In this document: positions 43,586 through 52,525 of the stretch, piece after piece
Layout: each line of letters opens with the position of its first letter
How positions within the stretch are numbered: position 1 is the first letter of the stretch
Source of the DNA: Pseudomonas guariconensis
GTDB taxonomy: Bacteria > Pseudomonadota > Gammaproteobacteria > Pseudomonadales > Pseudomonadaceae
Assembly: GCF_900102675.1 (NCBI RefSeq)
Contig: NZ_FMYX01000015.1
Coordinates: 83,993-147,992 of the forward strand
DNA length: 64,000 bases
Direction: 5' to 3'
Position numbers and translations under genes: made by a program
Notes under the pieces: model-generated
Told to the model about the DNA's origin: nothing
The model's input: the letters and a program-made list of their open reading frames with translations, nothing else
Database searches by the model: none

Positions 43586-44584
43586 TCAGTCGGCAGTGAC
43601 CAGCTTGGCCTGCCCCAGGTTGGCCAGGCGAATGCTGTCCTGGGCCTGCTGGATCTCGCCCTGGCTGTTGATTGGCCCAAGGCGCACACGGTGCAGAGTC
43701 TGCTGGTTGCGCACGATGGAGCTGATGAACACCGGCGCACTGACCATGGTGCTCAGCTTGGCGCGCAGCAACTCGGCGGCATCGGGGTTGGCGAAGGCGC
43801 CCACCTGCAGGAAGCTGCCACCGTTGCCGGCAGGCACATTGTTGCCGCCCACCTGGACCGGCACGACGGGTGCCGCGTGTTGCTGCGGCGGCGGAGTCCA
43901 TTGCTCGACCCGGCCGGTGTTGGCCGGAATCGCCTGGGTCTGGGCGACCAGGGGCTCCTTGAGCACCATCGGTGGCTGCTGGCCCCGCTGGGCCCACCAC
44001 TGCTGCGGATCGATGCCTTCGACGCGCACGTGCGCCGTGCCGATCTCGGCGTAGCCGAGCTTCTTCGCCGCGGCGTAGGAAAGGTCGATGATACGGTCGG
44101 AATAGAACGGGCCACGGTCGTTGACGCGCAGGATCACGCTGCGACCGTTGGCCAGGTTGGTCACCCGCACGTAGGCAGGCAGCGGCAAGGTCTTGTGCGC
44201 CGCGCTCATGCCATAGAGGTCGTAGAGCTCGCCATTGGCGGTGTTCTGGCCATGGAACTTGGTGCCATACCACGACGCCGTCCCCTCGGCGCGGTAGTTG
44301 CGCGAGTCCTGCATCGGGTAGTAGGTCTTGCCCAGCACGGTGTAGGGGTTGGCTTTGTAAGGACCGGTATGCACGGTCGGCGTGGCATCGGGAATCTTGT
44401 TGACGTCCACGTCCCACCAGGGCGCACCGTCCTTGTGGGCACGGTTGATGTCCAACCCTGGCTTGGAGCGAACGACATTGCCGCTCTGCTGAGTCGGTCG
44501 GTTGGACGAACAGCTGACCAGCAGCACGGCGACAGTCATGCAGGTCAGCAGTTTGAGAGTGTTGGCAGAGATCTTTGCGCGCAT
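43586..44584 (-). CDS. rlpA: Septal-ring lytic transglycosylase RlpA
   Basis: A 332-aa lipoprotein (lipobox VAVLLVSCSSNR). The RlpA double-psi beta-barrel has GTASWYGTKFHGQNTANGE (catalytic Glu and Asp region), LPAYVRVTNLANGRSVILRVNDRGPF and IDLSYAAAKKLG. A C-terminal SPOR domain (~255-330), binding denuded glycans at the septum, has FLQVGAFANPDAAELLRAKL. In P. aeruginosa RlpA helps separate daughter cells. The start overlaps the upstream mltB stop by one base, so the two are cotranscribed. Confidence 0.93.
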   Translation of the reverse strand: MRAKISANTLKLLTCMTVAVLLVSCSSNRPTQQSGNVVRSKPGLDINRAHKDGAPWWDVDVNKIPDATPTVHTGPYKANPYTVLGKTYYPMQDSRNYRAEGTASWYGTKFHGQNTANGELYDLYGMSAAHKTLPLPAYVRVTNLANGRSVILRVNDRGPFYSDRIIDLSYAAAKKLGYAEIGTAHVRVEGIDPQQWWAQRGQQPPMVLKEPLVAQTQAIPANTGRVEQWTPPPQQHAAPVVPVQVGGNNVPAGNGGSFLQVGAFANPDAAELLRAKLSTMVSAPVFISSIVRNQQTLHRVRLGPINSQGEIQQAQDSIRLANLGQAKLVTAD

Positions 44585-45594
44585 TACTTGACGCCCCGTG
44601 CTTGAACCAGCTGTTCCGAAAGCTGATGCACCGCCATGGCGTACATCACGCTGCGGTTGTAACGCGTGATCGCGTAGAAATTCTTCAGGCCCATCCAGTA
44701 TTCAGGGCCATTGTCGCCCTCCAGGCGGAAGGCGGTCACAGGCAGATCATCGCGCAGCGCATCATGACTCGACCAACCCAGGGCTCGCAACTCCCCAACG
44801 GTCTTGACCGGCTCGATACCCGTGGTCAGCCCCTCGTCGGCGCGCTCGCCGAGCACCAGGGCGCGACTGACCACCGGCTCACCGGCCACCCAACCGTGAC
44901 GCTTGAAGTAACTGGCGACGCTGCCGATGGCATCGGTGGGGTTGTTCCAGATATTGATGTGGCCGTCGCCGTCGAAATCCACGGCATAGCTGCGGAAGCT
45001 GCTGGGCATGAACTGCGGCAGGCCCATGGCCCCGGCGTAGGAACCCTTCAAGGTCAGCGGGTCGAGTTGCTCTTCACGAGCCAGCAGGAGGAACTCTCGC
45101 AGTTCCTTGCGGAAGAACTCAGACCGGGGCGGGTAATCGAAGCCCAAGGTCGACAAGGCATCGATCACCCGGTAGTTGCCGGTATTGCGACCGAAAAAGG
45201 TTTCGACGCCAATGATCGCGACGATCACCTGAGCCGGCACACCGTATTCTTGCTCGGCGCGGGCCAACGCCTCCTCGTGCTGGCGCCAGAAGTCCACGCC
45301 ACGGGCAATGCGCGCGTCGGTGATGAACATCGGGCGATATTCCTTCCACGGCTTGACCCGCTCGGCCGGACGCGAGATCGCATCGAGAATCGACTGCTTG
45401 CGCTGCACCTCACGGAACACGCCCATCAATTGCTCACCGGCGAAGCCGTAGTCGCGGGTCATTTCGCCGACGAACTCTGCCACCTGGGGCGAGCCATCAT
45501 AATCACCGGCATTGGCCTGCTGGACTGCGCCGAACAAACCCATCGCGCCAATCCACGGCGCACAACGGGCAGCCCAGCCACGCACTACTTGCAT
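44584..45594 (-). CDS. mltB: MltB/SltB1-type lytic murein transglycosylase
   Basis: A 336-aa lytic transglycosylase with a signal peptide (MGLFGAVQQANAG) and no lipobox, so it is likely a soluble periplasmic SltB1-type enzyme. The catalytic Glu is in VIVAIIGVETFFGRNTGN, followed by ALSTLGFDYPPRSEFFRKEL, LKGSYAGAMGLPQFMPSSF and AVDFDGDGHINIWNNPTDA. The frame reaches 45630; ATG 45594 has an AAGGTGAAG ribosome-binding site. It lies between rodA and rlpA in the elongation cluster. Confidence 0.92.
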   Translation of the reverse strand: MQVVRGWAARCAPWIGAMGLFGAVQQANAGDYDGSPQVAEFVGEMTRDYGFAGEQLMGVFREVQRKQSILDAISRPAERVKPWKEYRPMFITDARIARGVDFWRQHEEALARAEQEYGVPAQVIVAIIGVETFFGRNTGNYRVIDALSTLGFDYPPRSEFFRKELREFLLLAREEQLDPLTLKGSYAGAMGLPQFMPSSFRSYAVDFDGDGHINIWNNPTDAIGSVASYFKRHGWVAGEPVVSRALVLGERADEGLTTGIEPVKTVGELRALGWSSHDALRDDLPVTAFRLEGDNGPEYWMGLKNFYAITRYNRSVMYAMAVHQLSEQLVQARGVK

Positions 45595-45611
45595 GAAATT
45601 CTTCACCTTAT

Positions 45612-46757
45612 TCAAACCTGTGCAATCCATTTGCGGTGCGTATGGATCGACATCAGAACGCCAAACGCTGACAGCAGCGTCACCAACGAAGTTCCGCCAT
45701 AGCTAATGAAGGGCAGCGGCACGCCAACCACGGGCAGAAGGCCACTGACCATACCGATATTGACGAATACATATACAAAGAACGTCATGGTCAAGCTGCC
45801 TGCGAGCAACTTGCCGAACAATGTCTGGGCCTGGGCGGTGATCACCAGCCCACGACCGATCAGCAACAGGTAAATCAACAGCAACAGGCAGATGCCGACC
45901 AGACCGAACTCCTCGCCGAGCACGGCGATGATGAAGTCGGTGTGGCTTTCCGGGAGGAAATCCAGGTGCGACTGGGTGCCCAGCAGCCAGCCTTTGCCGA
46001 ACACACCGCCCGAGCCGATCGCCGCCTTGGACTGGATGATGTTCCAGCCCGTGCCCAATGGATCGCTCTCGGGGTCGAGGAAGGTCAGGACTCGCTGCTT
46101 CTGGTAGTCGTGCATGACGAAGAACCACATCGCCACCGCCACCGGCACCGCTGCGGCGATCACGCTGATGATCCAGCGCCAGCGAAGCCCCCCCATGAAC
46201 AGCACGAAGGCGCCCGAGGCCAGGATCAGCAGCGCAGTCCCGAGGTCCGGCTGGCGCACGATGAGAATGAACGGCACGCCGATCAGCACCAGGCTGATCG
46301 CCACATGCTTGAGGTGCGGCGGCAAAGTGCGCTTGGACAGGTACCAGGCAATGGTCGCCGGCATGATGATCTTCATGAACTCCGAGGGCTGGAAGCGGAT
46401 CACCCCCGGGATGTTGATCCAGCGCGTGGCCCCCATGGCGTTGTGCCCCATGACGTCCACTACTACCAGCAGCAGCACCCCGACCACATAGGCCAAGGGC
46501 ACCCAGCGCGCCATGAAGCGCGGCTCGAGCTGGGCGATGACGAACATCGACACCAGGCCGATGCCGAACGAGGTGGCCTGCTTGAGCAGCAAGTCCCAGT
46601 TCTTGCCACTGGCCGAATAAAGGACGAACAGGCTGCCGGCCGCCAGGGTCAGCAGGATGACCAGCAAAGGGCCGTCGACATGGATGCGCTGCAGAAAGCT
46701 CGCACGCCGACGCATCACGTCCTCGCTGGAGAGCATGCGATCGAAATTGTTCTTCAC
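45612..46757 (-). CDS. rodA: Peptidoglycan glycosyltransferase RodA
   Basis: A 381-aa SEDS-family polymerase with ten membrane segments that builds glycan strands for cell elongation with PBP2. Signatures are LFVLYSASGKNWDLLLKQ, VVDVMGHNAMGATRWINIPG, FQPSEFMKIIMP (conserved after the RWI motif), RQPDLGTALLILASGAF and FVNIGMVSGLLPVVGVPLPFISYGGTS. Its start overlaps the mrdA stop by 4 bases, which fits coupled synthesis of the RodA-PBP2 pair. Confidence 0.95.
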   Translation of the reverse strand: MKNNFDRMLSSEDVMRRRASFLQRIHVDGPLLVILLTLAAGSLFVLYSASGKNWDLLLKQATSFGIGLVSMFVIAQLEPRFMARWVPLAYVVGVLLLVVVDVMGHNAMGATRWINIPGVIRFQPSEFMKIIMPATIAWYLSKRTLPPHLKHVAISLVLIGVPFILIVRQPDLGTALLILASGAFVLFMGGLRWRWIISVIAAAVPVAVAMWFFVMHDYQKQRVLTFLDPESDPLGTGWNIIQSKAAIGSGGVFGKGWLLGTQSHLDFLPESHTDFIIAVLGEEFGLVGICLLLLIYLLLIGRGLVITAQAQTLFGKLLAGSLTMTFFVYVFVNIGMVSGLLPVVGVPLPFISYGGTSLVTLLSAFGVLMSIHTHRKWIAQV

Positions 46758-48643
46758 TGGGCCGATTCCTGGACAACGGTGGCAGGCGCGAATTCAGGTT
46801 TGAGCCGGCCGTTCTCGTCGAGCAGCCAGGCGTCCATCACCTGGCGCACGACAGGCGCTGCGACGCCGGAGCCGGATTCGCCGTTCTCGACCATCACCGA
46901 GACCACGATCTTCGGATCTTCGGCAGGGGCAAAGGCGACGAACAAGGCGTGGTCACGGTGGCGCTCCTGGAGTTTGTTGCGGTCGTATTTCTCGCCTTGC
47001 TTGATCGCCACCACCTGAGCGGTGCCGCTCTTGCCGGCGATGCGGTACTGGGAGCCGAGCGCGGCCTTGCGGGCGGTACCCCGGGCGCCATGCATCACCT
47101 GCTCCATGCCATGGGTGACCTTGGCCCAGTCGGACTTGTCACGCAGGACAATGTCCTCCATCGGGTTCTCGTCCACCGGCGGCTTGCCTTCGATGGTCTT
47201 GGCCAGGTGGGGACGGTTCCACTTGCCCTTGTTAGCGATCAATGCGGTGGCCTGGGCCAGCTGCAAGGGCGTAGCCTGCATGTAGCCCTGACCGATACCG
47301 AGGATCAGAGTCTCGCCAGGGAACCAGGCCTGGCGACGGGTGGCGCGCTTCCATTCGCGCGATGGCATCAGCCCGGGAGACTCCTCGAACATGTCGAGGG
47401 AAACCTTCTGGCCGATGCCGAACTTGTTCATGTAGCTGGACAGGCGATCGATACCCATCTTGTGGGCAAGATCGTAGAAGTAAGTGTCGTTGGAGCGCAT
47501 GATTGCGGTGTCCAGATCGACCCAGCCGTCACCGGTCCGGTTCCAGTTGCGGTACTTGTGGTCGTAGTTGGGCAATTGGTAGTAGCCGGGGTCGAACACC
47601 CGGCTGCTCGCGGTCACCACACCGCTGTCCAGCCCGGCGATGGCCACTGCCGGCTTGATGGTCGAGCCGGGCGGATAGAGCCCGCGCAAGACACGGTTGA
47701 ACAGCGGCCGATCGATCGAGTCACGCAGCTCGGCATAGGCCTTGAAGCTGATGCCGGTGACGAACAAGTTGGGATCGAAACTCGGCTGGCTGACCATCGC
47801 CAGCACCTCGCCGGTGCGCGGATCCAAGGCCACCAGCGCGCCGCGACGTCCGCCCAAGGCAGCTTCGGCAGCCTCCTGCAGCTTGATGTCAAGGCTCAGT
47901 ACGATGTCCTTGCCAGGCTCCGGGTCGGTGCGCTTGAGCACCCGCAGAACCCGGCCTCGGGCGTTGGTCTCGACCTCCTCGTAGCCCACCTGGCCGTGCA
48001 GCTCGGCCTCGTAGAAACGCTCGATGCCGGTCTTGCCGATATGGTGGGTGCCGCTGTAGTTGACCGGGTCGAGGCTCTTGAGCTCCTTCTCGTTGATGCG
48101 CCCGACATAGCCCACCGAATGGGCGAAATGCGCGCCCTGTGGGTAATGGCGCACCAGCTGCGCCGCCACGTCCACACCCGGCAGACGGAACTGGTTTACC
48201 GCAATGCGGGCGATCTGCTCTTCGTTGAGCTCGAACAGGATAGGCACCGGCTCGAATGGCCTGCGCCCCTGCTTCATGCGCTTTTCGAACAGGGCCCGGT
48301 CATCGGGCGTCAGCTCCAGCACCTCGACGATGGTGTCGAGCACCTGGCGCCAGTCACCTGAGCGCTCACGGGTCATGGTGAGACTGAAGCTGGGACGGTT
48401 GTCAGCAACGATCACCCCGTTGCGGTCGAAAATCAGCCCGCGGGTCGGCGGGATCGGCTGCACGTGCACCCGGTTGTTTTCCGAAAGCGTGGAGTGGTAG
48501 TCGTACTGGATGACCTGCAGGTAGTAGAGCCGGGCGATCAGGACGCACACCAGCAGCACGACCGCCACCGCGCCGACCACGACGCGGCTGCGCACCAGGC
48601 GGGCGTCTTTCTCATGGTCCTTCAGACGAATCGGCTGCGACAT
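46754..48643 (-). CDS. mrdA: Peptidoglycan transpeptidase PBP2 (MrdA)
   Basis: A 629-aa class B penicillin-binding protein acting with RodA in elongation. One N-terminal membrane helix (VVVGAVAVVLLVCVLIARLYYLQVIQ) is followed by the dimerisation/pedestal domain and the transpeptidase domain. Its active-site Ser is in YPPGSTIKPAVAIAGL, SxN in AIMRSNDTYFYDLA and KSGTAQ in YRIAGKSGTAQVVAI. A proline/GTR-rich pedestal motif RGLIFDRNGVIVADN is also clear. It precedes rodA with a 4-base overlap. Confidence 0.95.
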   Translation of the reverse strand: MSQPIRLKDHEKDARLVRSRVVVGAVAVVLLVCVLIARLYYLQVIQYDYHSTLSENNRVHVQPIPPTRGLIFDRNGVIVADNRPSFSLTMTRERSGDWRQVLDTIVEVLELTPDDRALFEKRMKQGRRPFEPVPILFELNEEQIARIAVNQFRLPGVDVAAQLVRHYPQGAHFAHSVGYVGRINEKELKSLDPVNYSGTHHIGKTGIERFYEAELHGQVGYEEVETNARGRVLRVLKRTDPEPGKDIVLSLDIKLQEAAEAALGGRRGALVALDPRTGEVLAMVSQPSFDPNLFVTGISFKAYAELRDSIDRPLFNRVLRGLYPPGSTIKPAVAIAGLDSGVVTASSRVFDPGYYQLPNYDHKYRNWNRTGDGWVDLDTAIMRSNDTYFYDLAHKMGIDRLSSYMNKFGIGQKVSLDMFEESPGLMPSREWKRATRRQAWFPGETLILGIGQGYMQATPLQLAQATALIANKGKWNRPHLAKTIEGKPPVDENPMEDIVLRDKSDWAKVTHGMEQVMHGARGTARKAALGSQYRIAGKSGTAQVVAIKQGEKYDRNKLQERHRDHALFVAFAPAEDPKIVVSVMVENGESGSGVAAPVVRQVMDAWLLDENGRLKPEFAPATVVQESAQ

Positions 48644-48660
48644 CGGACGGGCTTACAGGC

Positions 48661-49128
48661 TCATTTGTGGTAGGGGTGCCCGGACAGTACGGTCCAGGCG
48701 CGATAGATCTGCTCGCCGATCAGTATCCTTACCAACGGGTGCGGCAGGGTCAGTGGCGACAGCGACCAACGCTGTTCGGCGCGTGCGGAGACCTCCGGCG
48801 CCAGGCCTTCCGGGCCTCCCACCATGAGATTGACCGTACGCGCATCCAGGCGCCAACGATCCAGCTCGCCCGCCAGTTGCTCGGTACTCCAAGGCTTGCC
48901 ATGGACCTCGAGGGTGACGATGCGTTCCCCGGGCTGAACCTTGGCCAGCATGGCCTCCCCCTCCTGGCGAATCAGGCGGGCGACGTCGGCATTCTTGCCA
49001 CGGGTATTCAGCGGAATCTCCACCAGCTCCAGCGACAGCTCCGGGGGCAGGCGCTTGGCATATTCATGCCAGCCTTCCTCGACCCAGCGGGGCATGCGCG
49101 AGCCGACCGCGATCAGGCGCAGGCGCAC
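48661..49128 (-). CDS. rlmH: 23S rRNA (pseudouridine1915-N3)-methyltransferase RlmH
   Basis: A 155-aa SPOUT methyltransferase. The start MRLRLIAVGSRMPRWVEEGWHEYAKR, the central ERIVTLEVHGKPWSTEQLA and the knot motif NLMVGGPEGLAPEV are diagnostic, with the C-terminal LPHPLVRILIGEQIYRAWTVLSGHPYHK. It methylates pseudouridine 1915 in helix 69 of 23S rRNA. It lies 9 bases from rsfS and 17 from mrdA in the same direction. Confidence 0.96.
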   Translation of the reverse strand: MRLRLIAVGSRMPRWVEEGWHEYAKRLPPELSLELVEIPLNTRGKNADVARLIRQEGEAMLAKVQPGERIVTLEVHGKPWSTEQLAGELDRWRLDARTVNLMVGGPEGLAPEVSARAEQRWSLSPLTLPHPLVRILIGEQIYRAWTVLSGHPYHK

Positions 49129-49137
49129 AGCGTTTCC

Positions 49138-49557
49138 TCAGCCCCGGTCCTTGAGGTTTTCGGAATAGCTGTGAGCGTTTTCCGGGCTGTGGTGCTTGCC
49201 ATCGGCGGAGCGGCTCTGCTCGGCACCCAGCCACAGGCGCTCGAGGTCGTAGAACTGACGCGCAGCGGCAGTCATCATGTGCACGATGACGTCGTTGAGG
49301 TCCAGCAGGACCCAGTCGCTGTCGCCCTTGCCTTCTTCGCCCAGCGGTTGCACACCCTGGAGCTTGACGATTTCGCGGACCTTTTCGGCCATCGCGTTGA
49401 TCTGCCGGTTGGAAGTACCGGTGGCGATGATCATGTAGTCGGTCAGGCTGTGCTTTTCACGCACGTCGATGACCTGGATGTCCTGGGCTTTGACGTCTTC
49501 CAAAGCCGATTTGGCCAGGTTGACCAGCTCTTCGCCGTTGATTTTCTGCTTGCTCAT
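49138..49557 (-). CDS. rsfS: Ribosome silencing factor RsfS
   Basis: A 139-aa protein of the RsfS/Iojap family, which binds uL14 and blocks subunit joining in stationary phase. The core has DIQVIDVREKHSLTDYMIIATGTSNRQ, VQPLGEEGKGDSDWVLLDLND and VIVHMMTAAARQFYDLERLW. ATG 49557 gives the standard start; the same frame continues upstream into nadD territory but is not conserved. It is 43 bases after nadD and belongs to the proA-nadD-rsfS-rlmH run. Confidence 0.94.
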   Translation of the reverse strand: MSKQKINGEELVNLAKSALEDVKAQDIQVIDVREKHSLTDYMIIATGTSNRQINAMAEKVREIVKLQGVQPLGEEGKGDSDWVLLDLNDVIVHMMTAAARQFYDLERLWLGAEQSRSADGKHHSPENAHSYSENLKDRG

Positions 49558-49600
49558 AAGAAACTCGTTCAATTCATGAATGAGGCGCCTGGTGGCGCCG

Positions 49601-50260
49601 TCAGTGCGACGCACGGTAAAGGTCGTGCGCCTCGATATAGGCCAGTACTGCGTCCGGCACCAGGAACCGTACCGACTTGCCGCTGGCCAGCAGCTGTCGG
49701 ATCTGCGTGGCGGACACCGCGAGCGGCGTCTGCCAGACGAACGAAATGTGCCCCGCCGGGCCGGACATGGCGGTGGGATCGCTCTCCGAGCGCGCAGCCA
49801 GCAGGTTGCGCAGCTCGTCAGGGGGTTCGACATCGGCATCCGGGCGTTGCAGCACCAGGATGTGACAGTGTTGCAGCAACTCTTCCCAGCGATGCCAGCT
49901 GGGCAGTCCGCAGAATGCGTCCCAACCCAGCACCAGGAACAGCTGGTCGTCAGCGCCGAGTTCGGCGCGGATCGACTCCAATGTATCGATGGTGTAAGAC
50001 GGTTTGTCCCGCGAAAGCTCCCGCGCATCCACACTCAGCCGCTCGACCCCGGCCACGGCGCAACGCACCATGGCCAGGCGGTCCTGGGGTGCCACCTGCG
50101 GGGTGTCGCGGTGCGGTGGCCGGGCGTTGGGCAGCAGGCGCAGCTCATCCAACGCCATGAACTCGGCCACTTCCAGCGCGCTGCGCAGGTGACCGATGTG
50201 CACGGGGTCGAAAGTGCCGCCGAGAATGCCGATGCGCCGGACTGCCTGGGCCTTGCTCAA
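49601..50260 (-). CDS. nadD: Nicotinate-nucleotide adenylyltransferase NadD
   Basis: A 219-aa NaMN adenylyltransferase in NAD synthesis. The nucleotidyltransferase motif is GILGGTFDPVHIGHLR and the second signature is AVSATQIRQLLASG (SxTxxR). The likely start is TTG 50260: it begins the conserved LSKAQAVRRIG and follows AGGAG by 10 bases, with proA ending one base upstream of it. A longer reading from 50296 would overlap proA. Other segments, LFLVLGWDAF and DARELSRDKPSYTIDTL, are typical. Confidence 0.92.
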   Translation of the reverse strand: MSKAQAVRRIGILGGTFDPVHIGHLRSALEVAEFMALDELRLLPNARPPHRDTPQVAPQDRLAMVRCAVAGVERLSVDARELSRDKPSYTIDTLESIRAELGADDQLFLVLGWDAFCGLPSWHRWEELLQHCHILVLQRPDADVEPPDELRNLLAARSESDPTAMSGPAGHISFVWQTPLAVSATQIRQLLASGKSVRFLVPDAVLAYIEAHDLYRASH

Positions 50261-50261
50261 C

Positions 50262-51533
50262 TCAGCAGGACTCCTGACCGCGCAGCTGGCCGTCACCGAT
50301 CACCACGTACTTCTCGCAGGTCAGCCCTTCCAGGCCGACCGGTCCGCGGGCATGCAGCTTGTCGGTGGAGATGCCGATCTCCGCGCCCAGGCCATACTCG
50401 AAACCATCGGCGAAGCAGGTCGGGGCGTTGAGCATCACCGAGGCCGAGTCGACCTCGGCCATGAAACGCCGGGCCTGGCCCTGATGCTCGGTGATGATCG
50501 AATCGGTGTGGTGCGAGCCATAGTGGTTGATGTGCTCGATGGCCGCGTCCAGGCCTTCGACGACACGGATCGACAAGATCGCGTCGAGGTATTCGGTGTG
50601 CCAGTCGTCTTCGCTGGCCGGATTGGCTGCGATGATCGCTCGGGTGCGTTCGCAGCCGCGCATTTCGACGCCCTTCTCCTGGAAGCGGCGGGCCATCTCC
50701 GGGAGGAACGCCTCGGCGACAGTGGCATCCACCAGCAGGGTTTCCATGGCGCCGCAGATGCCGTAGCGATAGGTCTTGGCGTTGAACGCGACGCGCCAGG
50801 CCTTGTCCAGGTCAGCATGTTGGTCGACATAGACGTGGCAGATGCCGTCCAGGTGCTTGATCACCGGTACCCGGGCATCGCGACTGATGCGTTCGATCAG
50901 GCCACGACCGCCACGCGGCACGATCACATCGACGAACTCAGGCATGCTGATCAGCGCGCCCACGGCCGCGCGGTCGGTAGTCTCGACCACTTGGACCAAG
51001 GCCGCCGGCAAGCCGGCCTCGGCCAGGCCCCGCTGGATGCAGGCGGCGATTGCGCGGTTGGAATGAATGGCTTCGGAGCCGCCACGCAAGATGGTGGCGT
51101 TGCCGGACTTCAGGCACAGGCTGGCGGCGTCGATCGTCACGTTCGGGCGCGACTCGTAGATGATCCCAATCACGCCCAGCGGCACGCGCATCTTGCCGAC
51201 CTGGATGCCCGACGGGCGGTAGCTCATGTCTCGGATGGCACCGACCGGATCCGGCAGGCTGGCCACCTGGCGCAGGCCGGTGATCATGCCGTCGATGCGC
51301 GCCGGGGTCAGGGCCAGGCGATCCAGCAATGCCGGCTCCAGGCCGTTGGCGCGGCCATTGGCCAGGTCCTGTTCATTGGCTGCTGTCAGCTCGGCACGGG
51401 CGGCATCCAGGGCGTCTGCGGCGGCCTGCAGGGCGCGGTTCTTCTGCGCGGTGCTGGCACGGCCGATCACGCGCGAGGCCTCACGGGCGGCGCGACCCAG
51501 GCGGGTCATGTAGTCAAGAACGGACTCAGTCAT
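50262..51533 (-). CDS. proA: Gamma-glutamyl phosphate reductase ProA
   Basis: A 423-aa NADPH-dependent reductase for proline synthesis. It starts MTESVLDYMTRLGRAAREASR. Conserved regions are VPLGVIGIIYESRPNVTIDAASLCLKSGNA, PRGGRGLIERISRDARVPVIKHLDGICHVYVD and the thiol-containing KTYRYGICGAMETLLVD (catalytic Cys), with SIRVVEGLDAAIEHINHYGS. The open frame to 51659 is not conserved. It is the first gene of the minus-strand run leading to dacA-lipA. proB is not in this window. Confidence 0.95.
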   Translation of the reverse strand: MTESVLDYMTRLGRAAREASRVIGRASTAQKNRALQAAADALDAARAELTAANEQDLANGRANGLEPALLDRLALTPARIDGMITGLRQVASLPDPVGAIRDMSYRPSGIQVGKMRVPLGVIGIIYESRPNVTIDAASLCLKSGNATILRGGSEAIHSNRAIAACIQRGLAEAGLPAALVQVVETTDRAAVGALISMPEFVDVIVPRGGRGLIERISRDARVPVIKHLDGICHVYVDQHADLDKAWRVAFNAKTYRYGICGAMETLLVDATVAEAFLPEMARRFQEKGVEMRGCERTRAIIAANPASEDDWHTEYLDAILSIRVVEGLDAAIEHINHYGSHHTDSIITEHQGQARRFMAEVDSASVMLNAPTCFADGFEYGLGAEIGISTDKLHARGPVGLEGLTCEKYVVIGDGQLRGQESC

Positions 51534-51828
51534 GGGCTCGGTGTCTTGGCGAAGGGGAAATCGGCTGATTATAACTGGCACGCTCGGGTACGCCCAGCGG
51601 CGGGTGGCGGATGGTCGAAAATGAGCGACAGGATCTGTAGGAAAGATGTAACTACCCATATCGAAATTTTGCCAAACCGATCATGGGGCAACCTGCTGCC
51701 CCCAGAAAACGACACAGCGCATGCGAAAACGGCTTTATCCGCGAAAGGGGCACTGCTACCCCTCGGTTCAGCCTCGATTAAGCCATTAATTGCTATCATC
51801 TGCGCCCCGACCACCACGAGCCGACCGC

Positions 51829-52521
51829 ATGCCAGACACAGCCCCCTGCCCGGCCCGCGCCCTGCCCGACAGCTTCTTCGACCGAGACGCCCAGACCTTG
51901 GCCCGGGACCTTTTGGGCAAGGTGATCCGCCACCGCCAGGGCAATCTCTGGCTCGCGGCACGCATCATCGAGACCGAGGCCTATTACCTCACCGACAAAG
52001 GCAGCCACGCCTCGCTCGGCTACACCGAAAAGCGCAAGGCGCTGTTCCTCGATGGTGGGCACATCTACATGTACTACGCCCGCGGCGGCGACTCGCTGAA
52101 CTTCAGCGCCCACGGCCCGGGCAATGCCGTGCTGATAAAATCCGCCTACCCCTGGGTGGACGCGATTTCAGATGCCAACAGCCTGGCGCAGATGCAACTG
52201 AACAATCCCGATGCCAGCGGCAACCTGCGTCCGGCCGAGCGCCTGTGCGCGGGGCAGACCCTGCTATGTCGAGCCCTGGGCCTGAAAGTGCCGGACTGGG
52301 ACGCCAAGCGTTTCGACCCTGAGCGCCTGTATGTCGAGGACTGCGGTGCAGTGGTAGCGCAGGTGATCCAGACCACTCGCCTGGGCATCCCCCATGGCCG
52401 CGACGAACATCTCCCCTACCGCTTCGTCGATGCCGAATACGCGCGCTTTTGTACACGGAACCCGCTGCGCCGGGGCCAAGTCGAAGGGCGTGATTTTTCC
52501 ATCCTGAAACAAGGAAGCTGA
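51829..52521 (+). CDS. 3-methyladenine DNA glycosylase (AAG/MPG type)
   Basis: A 230-aa glycosylase of the MPG family, removing alkylated purines in base-excision repair. It contains LPDSFFDRDAQTLARDLLGKVIRH, AARIIETEAYY (catalytic Glu), GSHASLGYTEKRKALFLDGGHIYMYYARGGD and LCRALGLKVPDWD. ATG 51829 is preferred over in-frame 51790, which lies before the likely -10 TATCAT (51794-51799). It is 4 bases from the DedA-PAP2 gene, suggesting an operon. Confidence 0.9.
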   Translation: MPDTAPCPARALPDSFFDRDAQTLARDLLGKVIRHRQGNLWLAARIIETEAYYLTDKGSHASLGYTEKRKALFLDGGHIYMYYARGGDSLNFSAHGPGNAVLIKSAYPWVDAISDANSLAQMQLNNPDASGNLRPAERLCAGQTLLCRALGLKVPDWDAKRFDPERLYVEDCGAVVAQVIQTTRLGIPHGRDEHLPYRFVDAEYARFCTRNPLRRGQVEGRDFSILKQGS

Positions 52522-52525
52522 CCCC

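Noticed and set aside
49138..50034. A 298-codon frame covering rsfS and part of nadD
   Set aside because: Only the last 139 codons match RsfS; the upstream part lies over nadD in another frame and is not conserved.
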